NCBI GenBank assembly: GCA_020346285.1
Contig: CP070780.1
Span: 244,388-281,585, forward strand
Source: Candidatus Omnitrophota bacterium
Lineage (GTDB): Bacteria; Omnitrophota; Gorgyraeia; JABMRN01; RBG-13-46-9
DNA length: 37,198 nt
Direction: 5' to 3'
A model generated the notes under the pieces. It ran no database searches. It saw only the letters and a list, made by a program, of their open reading frames with translations, and had not been told where the DNA came from. Below, in pieces: positions 23,629-31,507 of this stretch. The first letter of the stretch is position 1. Every line of letters starts with the position of its first letter. The translations under genes and the position numbers were made by a program.

Positions 23629-25081
23629 AATGCCTCGGTTAATAACCTTGAGTATTTTATTAATAGCTATTTTTTACAATACCGCTCTTTTCGGAGAAGA
23701 AGAGATGCGGCTTTCGCTTTCCGACTGCCTTGATATCGGCCTGGCGAATAATCTGGATATAAAAATCGCTAAAATAGAATCAAAAATAAAAAAATTTGAT
23801 ATCCCGATCGCCATATCTGTATTTGATACAATATTGGAAGGGGAAATAAGCTATACCGATGATGAGCGCGCTGCATCCAGCACCTTTGCCGGGACAGAAA
23901 ACCTTACGGCAAATTATGAAATAAGCGCTACAAAAAAAATGCCGACCGGTACCGAGCTTACCGTTGATTATTCAAATACGAGAAACTGGACGGATTCAAT
24001 CTATGTCACCGATAACCCGCTGCACACGGCGGAATTATCTTTAACATTGGAACAACCCGTGCTTAAAAATATTTTTGGATATATTGACAGGGGAGACGTA
24101 AAACTTTCAAAAATCGAGGCCGAGCAGGCCGGCCTGAAAGCATTAAGCCGGATAGAAGACAGCGTCGCGGACATCGAAAAATCATACTGGAATCTTGTAT
24201 TTACCTACCAGAACGTGGCATTGAGAGAACGTCTTTTAAAACAAGCCCGGAGGTTATATGGCATATTTAAAGAACATTTAAAAACAGGGTTTGTCGAAAT
24301 AAACGAACTTTATGAAACCGAAGCCAATGTGCGCATCAGAAAAACGGAACTGGCGATTGCCGAAAATAACCTGAAAGACGCGAGCAACCGGCTCAAGCTT
24401 TTGCTAAACATAGAAGGCGCGGCTTTGATATTACCGAAAAACAAGTTGGCTCACCTGGAAAAAAAAGCCGATTTCGGGCAGTCCCTGAATGACGCGTTTA
24501 TTGCAAATCGAGATTACCGGGTAGAGAAAAAAGCGCTTGCTTCTAAAAAAATAAAATTAAAAATGAAGAGAAACAGCCTCTGGCCCGAAGTCGACCTTGT
24601 CGGCACCTTTGCGCTCAACGGGATTGACAGAAAATTTGAAAAGGCGCAAAGAAGGCTTACCACCGACAAGCACACTTATTATTATGCCGGCGTGGAATTC
24701 AGCATACCGTTTGAAAACCGCGAAGCGCGCGGCGAATACAACAAGGCGAAACTCGAAAAAGAAAAAGCCATACTCAAGCTCCTGCAGGTTGAAAAAAATG
24801 TAATCAATGACATTGACGAAAAAGTAAGAAAAGTTAACCTCAACCTTGAAAACGCAAAGCGCTGGGCAAAGATCAGAGAAATACAAGCTTTAAAATTCGA
24901 GGAAGAAGAAAAGAAGCTGAAATACGGCCGCTCTAACAGTAAAACGCTTATCGATTACCAGAACGACCTCACGCTTGCGACAATTAACGAATATGATGCC
25001 TTATTGCAATATTATTCGTCTCTCATAGACCTGGAGAATGCAAAAGACATGCTATTAGAAAAGGCAGGTGTATTATTATGA
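23621..25081 (+). CDS. TolC-family outer-membrane efflux protein
   Basis: A 486-residue outer-membrane factor. A signal peptide spans about residues 1-26; the mature protein starts with LSLSDCLDIGLANNLDIKIA, the typical OEP first helix. Two repeats follow, each with long coiled-coil helices (for instance RLYGIFKEHLKTGFVEINELYETEANV, about 206-232, and LKYGRSNSKTLIDYQNDLTLA near the C terminus) and short beta segments. Such proteins form a trimeric channel that takes substrate from an inner-membrane RND pump. It overlaps marR and, by ATGA, the RND gene. Confidence 0.9.
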   Translation: MDKMPRLITLSILLIAIFYNTALFGEEEMRLSLSDCLDIGLANNLDIKIAKIESKIKKFDIPIAISVFDTILEGEISYTDDERAASSTFAGTENLTANYEISATKKMPTGTELTVDYSNTRNWTDSIYVTDNPLHTAELSLTLEQPVLKNIFGYIDRGDVKLSKIEAEQAGLKALSRIEDSVADIEKSYWNLVFTYQNVALRERLLKQARRLYGIFKEHLKTGFVEINELYETEANVRIRKTELAIAENNLKDASNRLKLLLNIEGAALILPKNKLAHLEKKADFGQSLNDAFIANRDYRVEKKALASKKIKLKMKRNSLWPEVDLVGTFALNGIDRKFEKAQRRLTTDKHTYYYAGVEFSIPFENREARGEYNKAKLEKEKAILKLLQVEKNVINDIDEKVRKVNLNLENAKRWAKIREIQALKFEEEEKKLKYGRSNSKTLIDYQNDLTLATINEYDALLQYYSSLIDLENAKDMLLEKAGVLL

Positions 25082-28000
25082 AAATTTCCGAATTTTCCGT
25101 AAAAAATTCTTTGTTCATAAACCTGCTTTCCATATTTTTTATCCTGGTAGGGTTCCTGGCTATTTTCAATCTCAATAAAGAGGTCTTCCCGAATGTTCCA
25201 TTTGATATTGCCCAGATAAGCATAATGTATCCCGGGGCCACGTCCGAAGACATTGAAAAATTAATCACTACCCCCATAGAGAAAGAATTGAAAGAAGTAG
25301 ATGATATTGAGGAAATAAGGTCTGTTTCGAGCAATAATATATCAACAATCTATATAAAAATGAACCCCGACGCAAAGGACAAGAATAAAATCGTCAACGA
25401 CGTGCAGAGGGCGGTGGATAAAGTCAGGGACTTGCCGGCTGATTCTGAAGACCCGGTTGTTGAAGAGATAAACATGAAACTTATACCCGTTATAGAAGTT
25501 GCCCTGAGCGGCGCCGAGAACGAGTTCGAGCTCCAGAACTATGCCGAGGGATTGGAAGGCCTGATCCTGAATCTACCGGAAGTTGCGCGAATACGGAGAA
25601 AAGGATGGCGTAATAGGGAGGTATGGGTAGAGGTGCACCCTGAAAAGTTAAGAGAGTATTACATATCGCTGGAAGAAATTATGCTTGCCCTAAAGACGAG
25701 AAACCTGAATCTTCCGGCCGGGACAATGAGGGGCAAGGAAAACGAATACATCATAAGGACAAGCGGCGAATTTTTAACAACCGGTGAGATAGAGGAAACT
25801 ATTATACGCGCCAGCGACATTGGAAACTGGCTTAAAATAAAGGATGTCGCGCGCGTTGTAGACCAGTTTGAGGATGAGAATGAAATGACGAAATCTTTCG
25901 GAAACCGCGCGATAAATCTGGTCATATCAAAGAAAGAGAAGGCCGATGCGATTAAGTTGGTGGATAAAGTAAAAAATATTATAGCAAGCTTCAAAAAAAC
26001 TATCCCGAAAAATGTGCGTATTTATACGCTTAATGACATGTCTTTTTACATAACAAGAAGATTGAATGTTCTTAAGAATAACGGGATTGTCGGCGTAATA
26101 CTGGTTATGGTTATTTTACGAATATTCCTGACAAGACGGGTAGCGTTTTTTACGGCCATTGGTATTCCGATAGCATTTTCGATAACGCTGGGATACATGC
26201 TTGCAAGCGGCATGAGCATAAACATGATGACAATGTTCGGGCTTATCATTGTGCTGGGCATGATAGTGGATGACGGCATAATTATAGCGGAGAACTCATA
26301 TAGATATATGGAGAGCGGCATGCCGCCGCGCGAAGCCGCAATAAGAGGGACCGAAGAAGTCATTCCGGCCGTAACCACGACTATAATTACAACTATCGTT
26401 GCCTTTTTACCACTGGCTTTCATGACAGGCATCATCGGCAGATTTATGAAATCCATACCTATAGTTGTCATAGTCGCGCTCTTGGCTTCGCTCCTGGAGG
26501 CCTTTATCATACTTCCTTCTCACTTAGCGGATTTTGTAAAACCGCGAAAAAAAGATTTAAAAGATAAGGAAGAAGCTCACTGGTTTCAAAGCGTAATCAC
26601 GTTTTACACAAAAACAATAAAGAAAGCTATAGCGCACCGATATAAGACAATAGCGGCTTTTATTATGACGGTAATAATATTATTCGTCTTTACGAAGATG
26701 TTTCTGAAGGTGGTTGCGTTCCCGCATAAAGGCATAGAAGAATTTTACATAAGAGCCGAAGCGCCTGTCGGAACGAGCCTCACCAAGACAGCCGCCCTTT
26801 CTCTGCAACTGGAAAAGATGGTCGAAACATTACCCGATAACGAGCTCGATAGTTATGTAACTACGGTGGGCAATATATTTGAAGGCAGGACCCTTGACCC
26901 GTATGCGCGAAGAGGCAGCCATCTTGTCCAGGTCAATGTATATCTTACCCCCGAAATAGAGCGCAAACGAGAGGCATCTGCGATTATTGATTCATTGCGG
27001 GATAAAGCAGGCGAGATTAAGGGCTTTGAAAAAATCGGTTTTGAACAGGTGAGAGGCGGCCCCCCGACAGGAAAGGCGATTGACATCAAAATAAAAGGCG
27101 ACGATTACGCAATGCTTAACGAGATAGCCCGGAAATACATAGGATACTTGAAATCCTTAAAAGGAGTAACGGATATCGATACCGATTATAAGTTCGGAAA
27201 AGAAGAAATTACCGTTGAAGTTAACAAAAACAAAGCGACAGCCGCATCGCTTACCACGCAGGATATAGCCGAAGGCGTAAGAAATGCGGTCGCAGGGGGG
27301 CTCGCCACTTCTATAAAACAGGTAAAGGCAGAGGAAGAAATAGATATCCTGGTGCGTTTTCCTAAAGGATATAGAGAAGATACATCGGTATTTGAAAAGA
27401 TAGTTATACCGAATAAATTCGGAAAGCTTATCAACCTGAAGGACGTAGCAGCGTTTAAAAAGCAGAAAAAATTAGAATCCTATAAACATCTGGACGGTAA
27501 GCGGGCGCTACGCGTAACGGCCCTGGTAGATGAAAAAAACATAACTTCGGTGAAGGCAAATGCGCTTATCCGCAAAAAATTCGAAAATATCGAAAATGAC
27601 TATCTTGGTTATACAATAATATACGGGGGCGAAGAGAAAGATACCCAGGAATCCTTCGGCAATCTTTTTAAGGCATTTATGGTGGCCTTTTTTATGATAT
27701 TCCTGATACTGGCTACTAAATTCAATTCCCTCGTTCAGCCAGTTATTATTATGCTCGCTATAGTATTCGGCATCTTCGGCGCTCTCCTCGCCTTGATTAT
27801 CCATAATATGGAATTTAGCTTTATGGCATTCCTGGGCATCGTTGGGCTCGTAGGTGTAGTTGTCAACGATTCTATCGTGTTGGTCGACTTTATAAACAGG
27901 CTACGCATGCAGGGCAAGGAAAGGAGAGAATCGATAATCGAAGCGGGAAGGTTAAGATTGCGGCCTGTAATACTTACCACCGTGACTACATTTTTCGCGC

Positions 28001-28203
28001 TTGCGCCCGTTGCCTACGGTATCGGGGGGCTCGACCCATTCCTGCAACCAGCGGCGCTGACATTAAGCTGGGGGCTTTTATTTGCCACTTTCCTTACGCT
28101 CATATTTATTCCCTGCGTTTATGCAACGGTAGACGATATTACCTTGCGCATCGCTCATCATGCGACCGTAATCAGAAACAAAAGAAACAACGCAAAGGAA
28201 TAA
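25078..28203 (+). CDS. RND-superfamily efflux transporter (AcrB/HAE-type)
   Basis: A 1041-residue inner-membrane proton antiporter with twelve predicted helices and two large periplasmic loops. The proton-relay pair is Asp398-Asp399 in GMIVDDGIIIAENSYRYME (helix 4). The second half repeats the pattern with FLGIVGLVGVVVNDSIVLVDF, where Asn-Asp replaces Asp-Asp, as usual in the family. The first helix and FPNVPFDIAQISIMYPGATSEDIE are typical of the hydrophobe/amphiphile group; heavy-metal pumps usually have different helix 4 motifs. It is the last gene of the marR operon. The periplasmic adaptor that AcrB-type pumps require is not encoded in this operon or elsewhere in the window. Confidence 0.93.
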   Translation: MKISEFSVKNSLFINLLSIFFILVGFLAIFNLNKEVFPNVPFDIAQISIMYPGATSEDIEKLITTPIEKELKEVDDIEEIRSVSSNNISTIYIKMNPDAKDKNKIVNDVQRAVDKVRDLPADSEDPVVEEINMKLIPVIEVALSGAENEFELQNYAEGLEGLILNLPEVARIRRKGWRNREVWVEVHPEKLREYYISLEEIMLALKTRNLNLPAGTMRGKENEYIIRTSGEFLTTGEIEETIIRASDIGNWLKIKDVARVVDQFEDENEMTKSFGNRAINLVISKKEKADAIKLVDKVKNIIASFKKTIPKNVRIYTLNDMSFYITRRLNVLKNNGIVGVILVMVILRIFLTRRVAFFTAIGIPIAFSITLGYMLASGMSINMMTMFGLIIVLGMIVDDGIIIAENSYRYMESGMPPREAAIRGTEEVIPAVTTTIITTIVAFLPLAFMTGIIGRFMKSIPIVVIVALLASLLEAFIILPSHLADFVKPRKKDLKDKEEAHWFQSVITFYTKTIKKAIAHRYKTIAAFIMTVIILFVFTKMFLKVVAFPHKGIEEFYIRAEAPVGTSLTKTAALSLQLEKMVETLPDNELDSYVTTVGNIFEGRTLDPYARRGSHLVQVNVYLTPEIERKREASAIIDSLRDKAGEIKGFEKIGFEQVRGGPPTGKAIDIKIKGDDYAMLNEIARKYIGYLKSLKGVTDIDTDYKFGKEEITVEVNKNKATAASLTTQDIAEGVRNAVAGGLATSIKQVKAEEEIDILVRFPKGYREDTSVFEKIVIPNKFGKLINLKDVAAFKKQKKLESYKHLDGKRALRVTALVDEKNITSVKANALIRKKFENIENDYLGYTIIYGGEEKDTQESFGNLFKAFMVAFFMIFLILATKFNSLVQPVIIMLAIVFGIFGALLALIIHNMEFSFMAFLGIVGLVGVVVNDSIVLVDFINRLRMQGKERRESIIEAGRLRLRPVILTTVTTFFALAPVAYGIGGLDPFLQPAALTLSWGLLFATFLTLIFIPCVYATVDDITLRIAHHATVIRNKRNNAKE

Positions 28204-28220
28204 AGTTGGTATTTGTTTTC

Positions 28221-28248
28221 TTGACTTAAGGATTGTTTCCGATATAAT
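28221..28248 (+). promoter_or_regulatory. Sigma-70 promoter directly abutting the GT39 start codon
   Basis: -35 TTGACT (28221-28226), a 16-base spacer and a perfect -10 TATAAT (28243-28248). The ATG of the next gene is at 28255, only 7 positions after the -10 box, so the expected transcription start coincides with the start codon and no Shine-Dalgarno is possible. A leaderless message is predicted. Confidence 0.8.
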
Positions 28249-28254
28249 TAAAGC

Positions 28255-29844
28255 ATGAAGACATCCGCAAAGGGGATTATTTTATTTTTAGTATTAGTTT
28301 TTTTTATACTCTCCTTATATAGCTGGAAGGCAAAGATTCTCTTCAACCCCGACGAATTATTTTATTATAAAAGCAGCCAGACTTTCTCCGAACTCAAAGA
28401 CCTGTATGCCCCGAAATATTACGGCGAACACCGGTTTCAGAAACCACCTCTTTTTTACCTATCCGTTTTTCTTTTCTTCAAACTTTTTGGCGTAAATTGG
28501 TTTTCGGCCAGGCTGGTTACGATATTTTCGAGCATTCTTGTTCTCGTCATGACTTATTTATTAGGGCTAAAGATGTTTGACCGGAAAAAAGCGTTCTTCG
28601 GTACAGCGGTTCTTGCTACATCAATACTATTTTTCAGGTTCGGGCGCATCGCTTTACCTGAAATGACTTTTGTTTTTTTTATGACCGCGGCTGTTTATTT
28701 TGCCTATAGCGCTTTTTTAGAAAATAAACGCAAATTTTTTTATCTGTCTTTTTTATTCATGGGCATAGGGTCGCTGGTAAAAGGGCCGGTTGCATTTTTA
28801 ATACCGGGGCTGACTATTCTTATCTTTCAGATTATAAATAGAAAAAAGGTTCCTTCGCTATCCATTCCGTGGATAGGGGGAGTTTTTATTATTTTGGGAT
28901 TAAATCTGTTGTGGCTTATCCCGACTTTTCTGATATACGGGAAGAGCTTTCTGCATATGGCAACTTTTGAATTAGGCAATAAATTAAGAGAGAATATTCA
29001 TTTTTACAATATCGGAGAGCAGGCTTGGCATTACTTTCAAAAATTTTCTTTTTATATACCCGTTATTTTCGCGCTATATTTGCCGTGGTCGATTTTGGAA
29101 CCGATTGCTCTTGTCATTGCGCGTAAAAGGCTTGAAAAAAAATTATATTTTACGCAACGCAGCTTTCTCCTTATCTGGTTTATGACGGGATTTTTGCTTT
29201 TTACGGCCGTCTCGACAAAAAGATACCATTATGTTTTATCACTTTTTCCCGCGCTTTCTCTATACCTTATATCATTTTTTAATTTTGAAAAAGGGTATAT
29301 AAAAAAGGTGTTCCAAGGCCTTCTGTCAATGCATATCGCGGGTTATCTCTTTACAGTGATACTTATATTTCCCTTGCTCTCTATCGATGGCGTAGATCGC
29401 CTGTCAACAAAGTTAGCAACGGTTTTAAAAACAAGAGATGCCCCGGTGGCTGTCTCCTGGAGATTGGACCCTCAAGAAATCGAGCTCTATATCAACCGGC
29501 GTGTATTTGTAATGTGGGAATCACATCTTGCCAATTGGCGGAGGGGCGGTGGACCCAAAATTGGCCATATTATTCCAAAATCAAAAAAAGACGCGGGCCC
29601 TTTTTATCTCATGTTGGCCAGGGAAGAATATGATCGATTTGTCAGCAAAACGCATCCTTCCGTAAAGGGAGCCGCGAAAAGCCCCGTTGATTACTCTAAA
29701 TTATCTGAAGATTGGCGCTGGAGAAAAACTATAAAATTTAAAAATTTCTTTGACGGCCTCTTAAAAAATCCTAAAATGGTAAAAAGCCATTTTAAAGACG
29801 GTTTTCAGGAGGAGGTATTGTTGCTTCTTGTATGGAGAAAATAA
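28255..29844 (+). CDS. GT39/ArnT-type membrane glycosyltransferase
   Basis: A 529-residue GT-C enzyme with about a dozen membrane helices. The first periplasmic loop holds the catalytic acidic pair Asp33-Glu34 (LFNPDELFYY) and the QKPPLFYL motif characteristic of the lipid A aminosugar transferases ArnT and FlmK. The GRIALPEM segment follows. Such proteins take a sugar from undecaprenyl phosphate and put it on lipid A at the periplasmic side of the inner membrane. The following GT2 gene could make the lipid-linked donor and the LAB_N protein supports a lipid A setting. The sugar is unknown, and protein mannosylation is an alternative use of GT39 enzymes. Confidence 0.88.
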   Translation: MKTSAKGIILFLVLVFFILSLYSWKAKILFNPDELFYYKSSQTFSELKDLYAPKYYGEHRFQKPPLFYLSVFLFFKLFGVNWFSARLVTIFSSILVLVMTYLLGLKMFDRKKAFFGTAVLATSILFFRFGRIALPEMTFVFFMTAAVYFAYSAFLENKRKFFYLSFLFMGIGSLVKGPVAFLIPGLTILIFQIINRKKVPSLSIPWIGGVFIILGLNLLWLIPTFLIYGKSFLHMATFELGNKLRENIHFYNIGEQAWHYFQKFSFYIPVIFALYLPWSILEPIALVIARKRLEKKLYFTQRSFLLIWFMTGFLLFTAVSTKRYHYVLSLFPALSLYLISFFNFEKGYIKKVFQGLLSMHIAGYLFTVILIFPLLSIDGVDRLSTKLATVLKTRDAPVAVSWRLDPQEIELYINRRVFVMWESHLANWRRGGGPKIGHIIPKSKKDAGPFYLMLAREEYDRFVSKTHPSVKGAAKSPVDYSKLSEDWRWRKTIKFKNFFDGLLKNPKMVKSHFKDGFQEEVLLLLVWRK

Positions 29845-29845
29845 T

Positions 29846-30538
29846 ATGAAAGGGAAGATTGCTTATTCCGTAATTATCCCCTTCTACAACGAAGATTCAT
29901 CTGTCGAAGAACTTCTGGGAATGGTTACAAAAATTCTGGACAATTTAAATGAGCCCTATGAAATTCTTGCAGTGAACGACGGCTCTACCGACGATACGCT
30001 GCGGAAGTTAGAAAAAATGCGGGGCGTGAATTCAGCTGTTATTCCCATCAATTTTTCTTCCAGGAAAGGACAGACATCATGTTTGCTTGAGGGCTTCCGC
30101 AGGGCAAGCGGCCACACTATAATTTCTATGGATGGGGACTTTCAGGATGACCCGGCGGAAATCCCGTCAATGCTCGAGGCATTCAGGAGGAGCCGGGCAG
30201 ACACCGTTTGCGGCTGGCGAAGGAACCGCAAAAATCCGATTTCCATTTTAATGATTTCAAAACTCGGTAATTTTTTCCAAAGAATATTCTTTAATGTGCC
30301 TGTTCACGATATCTCTTGCACCTTCCGGATTTATAAGAGCGCGGCTATTAAAAGCATTGATTTAAAAAGAGAAGGGCTTCATCGTTTTTTACCTTTCTTT
30401 TTGAAAAGAGCCGGTTTTTCCCTGGCTGAAAAACAAATTTGCCATAAACCCAGAAAATACGGGTGTTCGAAATATTCTTTTAGAAAAGCAGGACAAACTA
30501 TAAAAATATTTTTTGGATTACTGTTTAAAAAATATTAA
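29846..30538 (+). CDS. GT2 glycosyltransferase, ArnC/FlmF/DPM1-like
   Basis: A 230-residue GT-A protein with VIIPFYNEDSSVEEL at the start, VNDGSTDDTL, the DxD motif in MDGDFQDDPAEI and the DISCTFRIYK acceptor segment. These motifs fit polyprenyl-phosphate sugar synthases such as ArnC or FlmF, but the two C-terminal membrane helices of ArnC are absent. Start at ATG 29846, with GGAG at 29834-29837; an in-frame ATG at 29828 lies inside the GT39 gene. It presumably prepares the undecaprenyl-phosphate donor used by the adjacent GT39. Confidence 0.87.
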   Translation: MKGKIAYSVIIPFYNEDSSVEELLGMVTKILDNLNEPYEILAVNDGSTDDTLRKLEKMRGVNSAVIPINFSSRKGQTSCLLEGFRRASGHTIISMDGDFQDDPAEIPSMLEAFRRSRADTVCGWRRNRKNPISILMISKLGNFFQRIFFNVPVHDISCTFRIYKSAAIKSIDLKREGLHRFLPFFLKRAGFSLAEKQICHKPRKYGCSKYSFRKAGQTIKIFFGLLFKKY

Positions 30539-30550
30539 AGGAGAAAAGCT

Positions 30551-30802
30551 ATGAATGGATGGATGATTTTTGGATTTTTAGGGCAATTTTTCTTCGGATC
30601 GCGTTTTTTTATTCAATGGATTCTTTCTGAACTAAAAAAAACCAGTTATGTGCCTACGATATTCTGGTATTTAAGCATCTTGGGAGGATTGCTTCTCTTT
30701 GTATATGCCCTTCATATAAAAGATCCCGTCTTTATTGTCGGCCATGGTGCCGGGATATTCATTTATTCCCGGAATATAGCCTTAATCAGGAAAAAAAAGT
30801 GA
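30551..30802 (+). CDS. Stand-alone lipid-A-disaccharide synthase N-terminal (LAB_N) domain protein
   Basis: A small protein of 83 residues with three hydrophobic segments. WMIFGFLGQFFFGSRFFIQWILSE and the YWYLSI-like plus GHGAGIFIYSRNI blocks identify the LAB_N domain, first named from extensions of LpxB but often a separate gene in lipid A modification clusters. Its molecular function is not established; a flippase or accessory role for lipid-linked sugars has been suggested for related small membrane proteins. AAAGGAG precedes the ATG, and it follows the GT2 gene by 12 bases. Confidence 0.85.
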   Translation: MNGWMIFGFLGQFFFGSRFFIQWILSELKKTSYVPTIFWYLSILGGLLLFVYALHIKDPVFIVGHGAGIFIYSRNIALIRKKK

Positions 30803-30811
30803 TATTCAAAT

Positions 30812-31486
30812 ATGTCGGGAAAATCGTTTCTACGGGTAATTTTATCCGTTGATATTATTGTTATAATCGTTGCGCTGGCCCTCGGAAAAGCCCCTCATCA
30901 ATATTTCGAAGAGGGGGGATTTATAACTTATTTTTCTTTTTTTCAGCTTCTGGCTATCTCCGTGCTGTCGTGGCGGATTTTTACCGTGAGAAAGGGTGGG
31001 CTCCGAACGAAATTCTGGAATAAAACATTTTTTATATGGTTGATTATAGCTGTACTGTGTATATACTTATCGCTGGACGAAGTTTTCATGATTCATGAAA
31101 ATATCGACTTTCTTATCCATCGGGGCTTTAAGATCCGGGAGACAAGTATTACTGATAGGATTGACGATTTCATTGTCGGATGTTATGCCCTATTTGCTTT
31201 AATAATCCTTTATTTCTATAGAGAGGAATTCAAAAAACATAGGAAGGTTCTTCCGATTTTAAAAACCGCTTTTATCTTTATATTTTTTATGGTGGCTATG
31301 GATATGCTAACGAACAGGAATGACTATCTTAGTACGATGTTTGCGAATTCCGGTCTTGCCAAAAATATCTGGTCATGGTCAAGCGCTTTTGAGGACATGT
31401 TAAAGATAATCGCCGAAGGGATGCTTGTCGGGGTATTCTATTACTGTCTTGAAACCGCAAAACAAACAGGCCCTGAATCCCCGTAA
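30812..31486 (+). CDS. Unassigned polytopic membrane protein with SLDE(x4)HE motif
   Basis: A 224-residue protein with about six hydrophobic segments. I do not recognise a named family. The outstanding feature is Asp89-Glu90 and His95-Glu96 in YLSLDEVFMIHENID, close to a membrane boundary, and a second acidic patch in SSAFEDMLKIIAEGMLVG near the end. Similar LSxDExxxxHE patterns occur, as I recall, in uncharacterised bacterial membrane proteins. Clustered acids and a histidine suggest metal binding or a membrane-embedded enzyme, but this is inference. It starts 10 bases after the LAB_N gene, so it probably belongs to the same lipid A-type operon. Confidence 0.7.
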   Translation: MSGKSFLRVILSVDIIVIIVALALGKAPHQYFEEGGFITYFSFFQLLAISVLSWRIFTVRKGGLRTKFWNKTFFIWLIIAVLCIYLSLDEVFMIHENIDFLIHRGFKIRETSITDRIDDFIVGCYALFALIILYFYREEFKKHRKVLPILKTAFIFIFFMVAMDMLTNRNDYLSTMFANSGLAKNIWSWSSAFEDMLKIIAEGMLVGVFYYCLETAKQTGPESP

Positions 31487-31507
31487 AAATCAAAAAAACG
31501 GATATCT

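Noticed and set aside
30551-30802. Broken lpxB gene
   Set aside because: The 83-residue LAB_N protein is complete, has its own ribosome-binding site and stop, and the following sequence holds a different intact gene, so it is a stand-alone protein and not an LpxB remnant.
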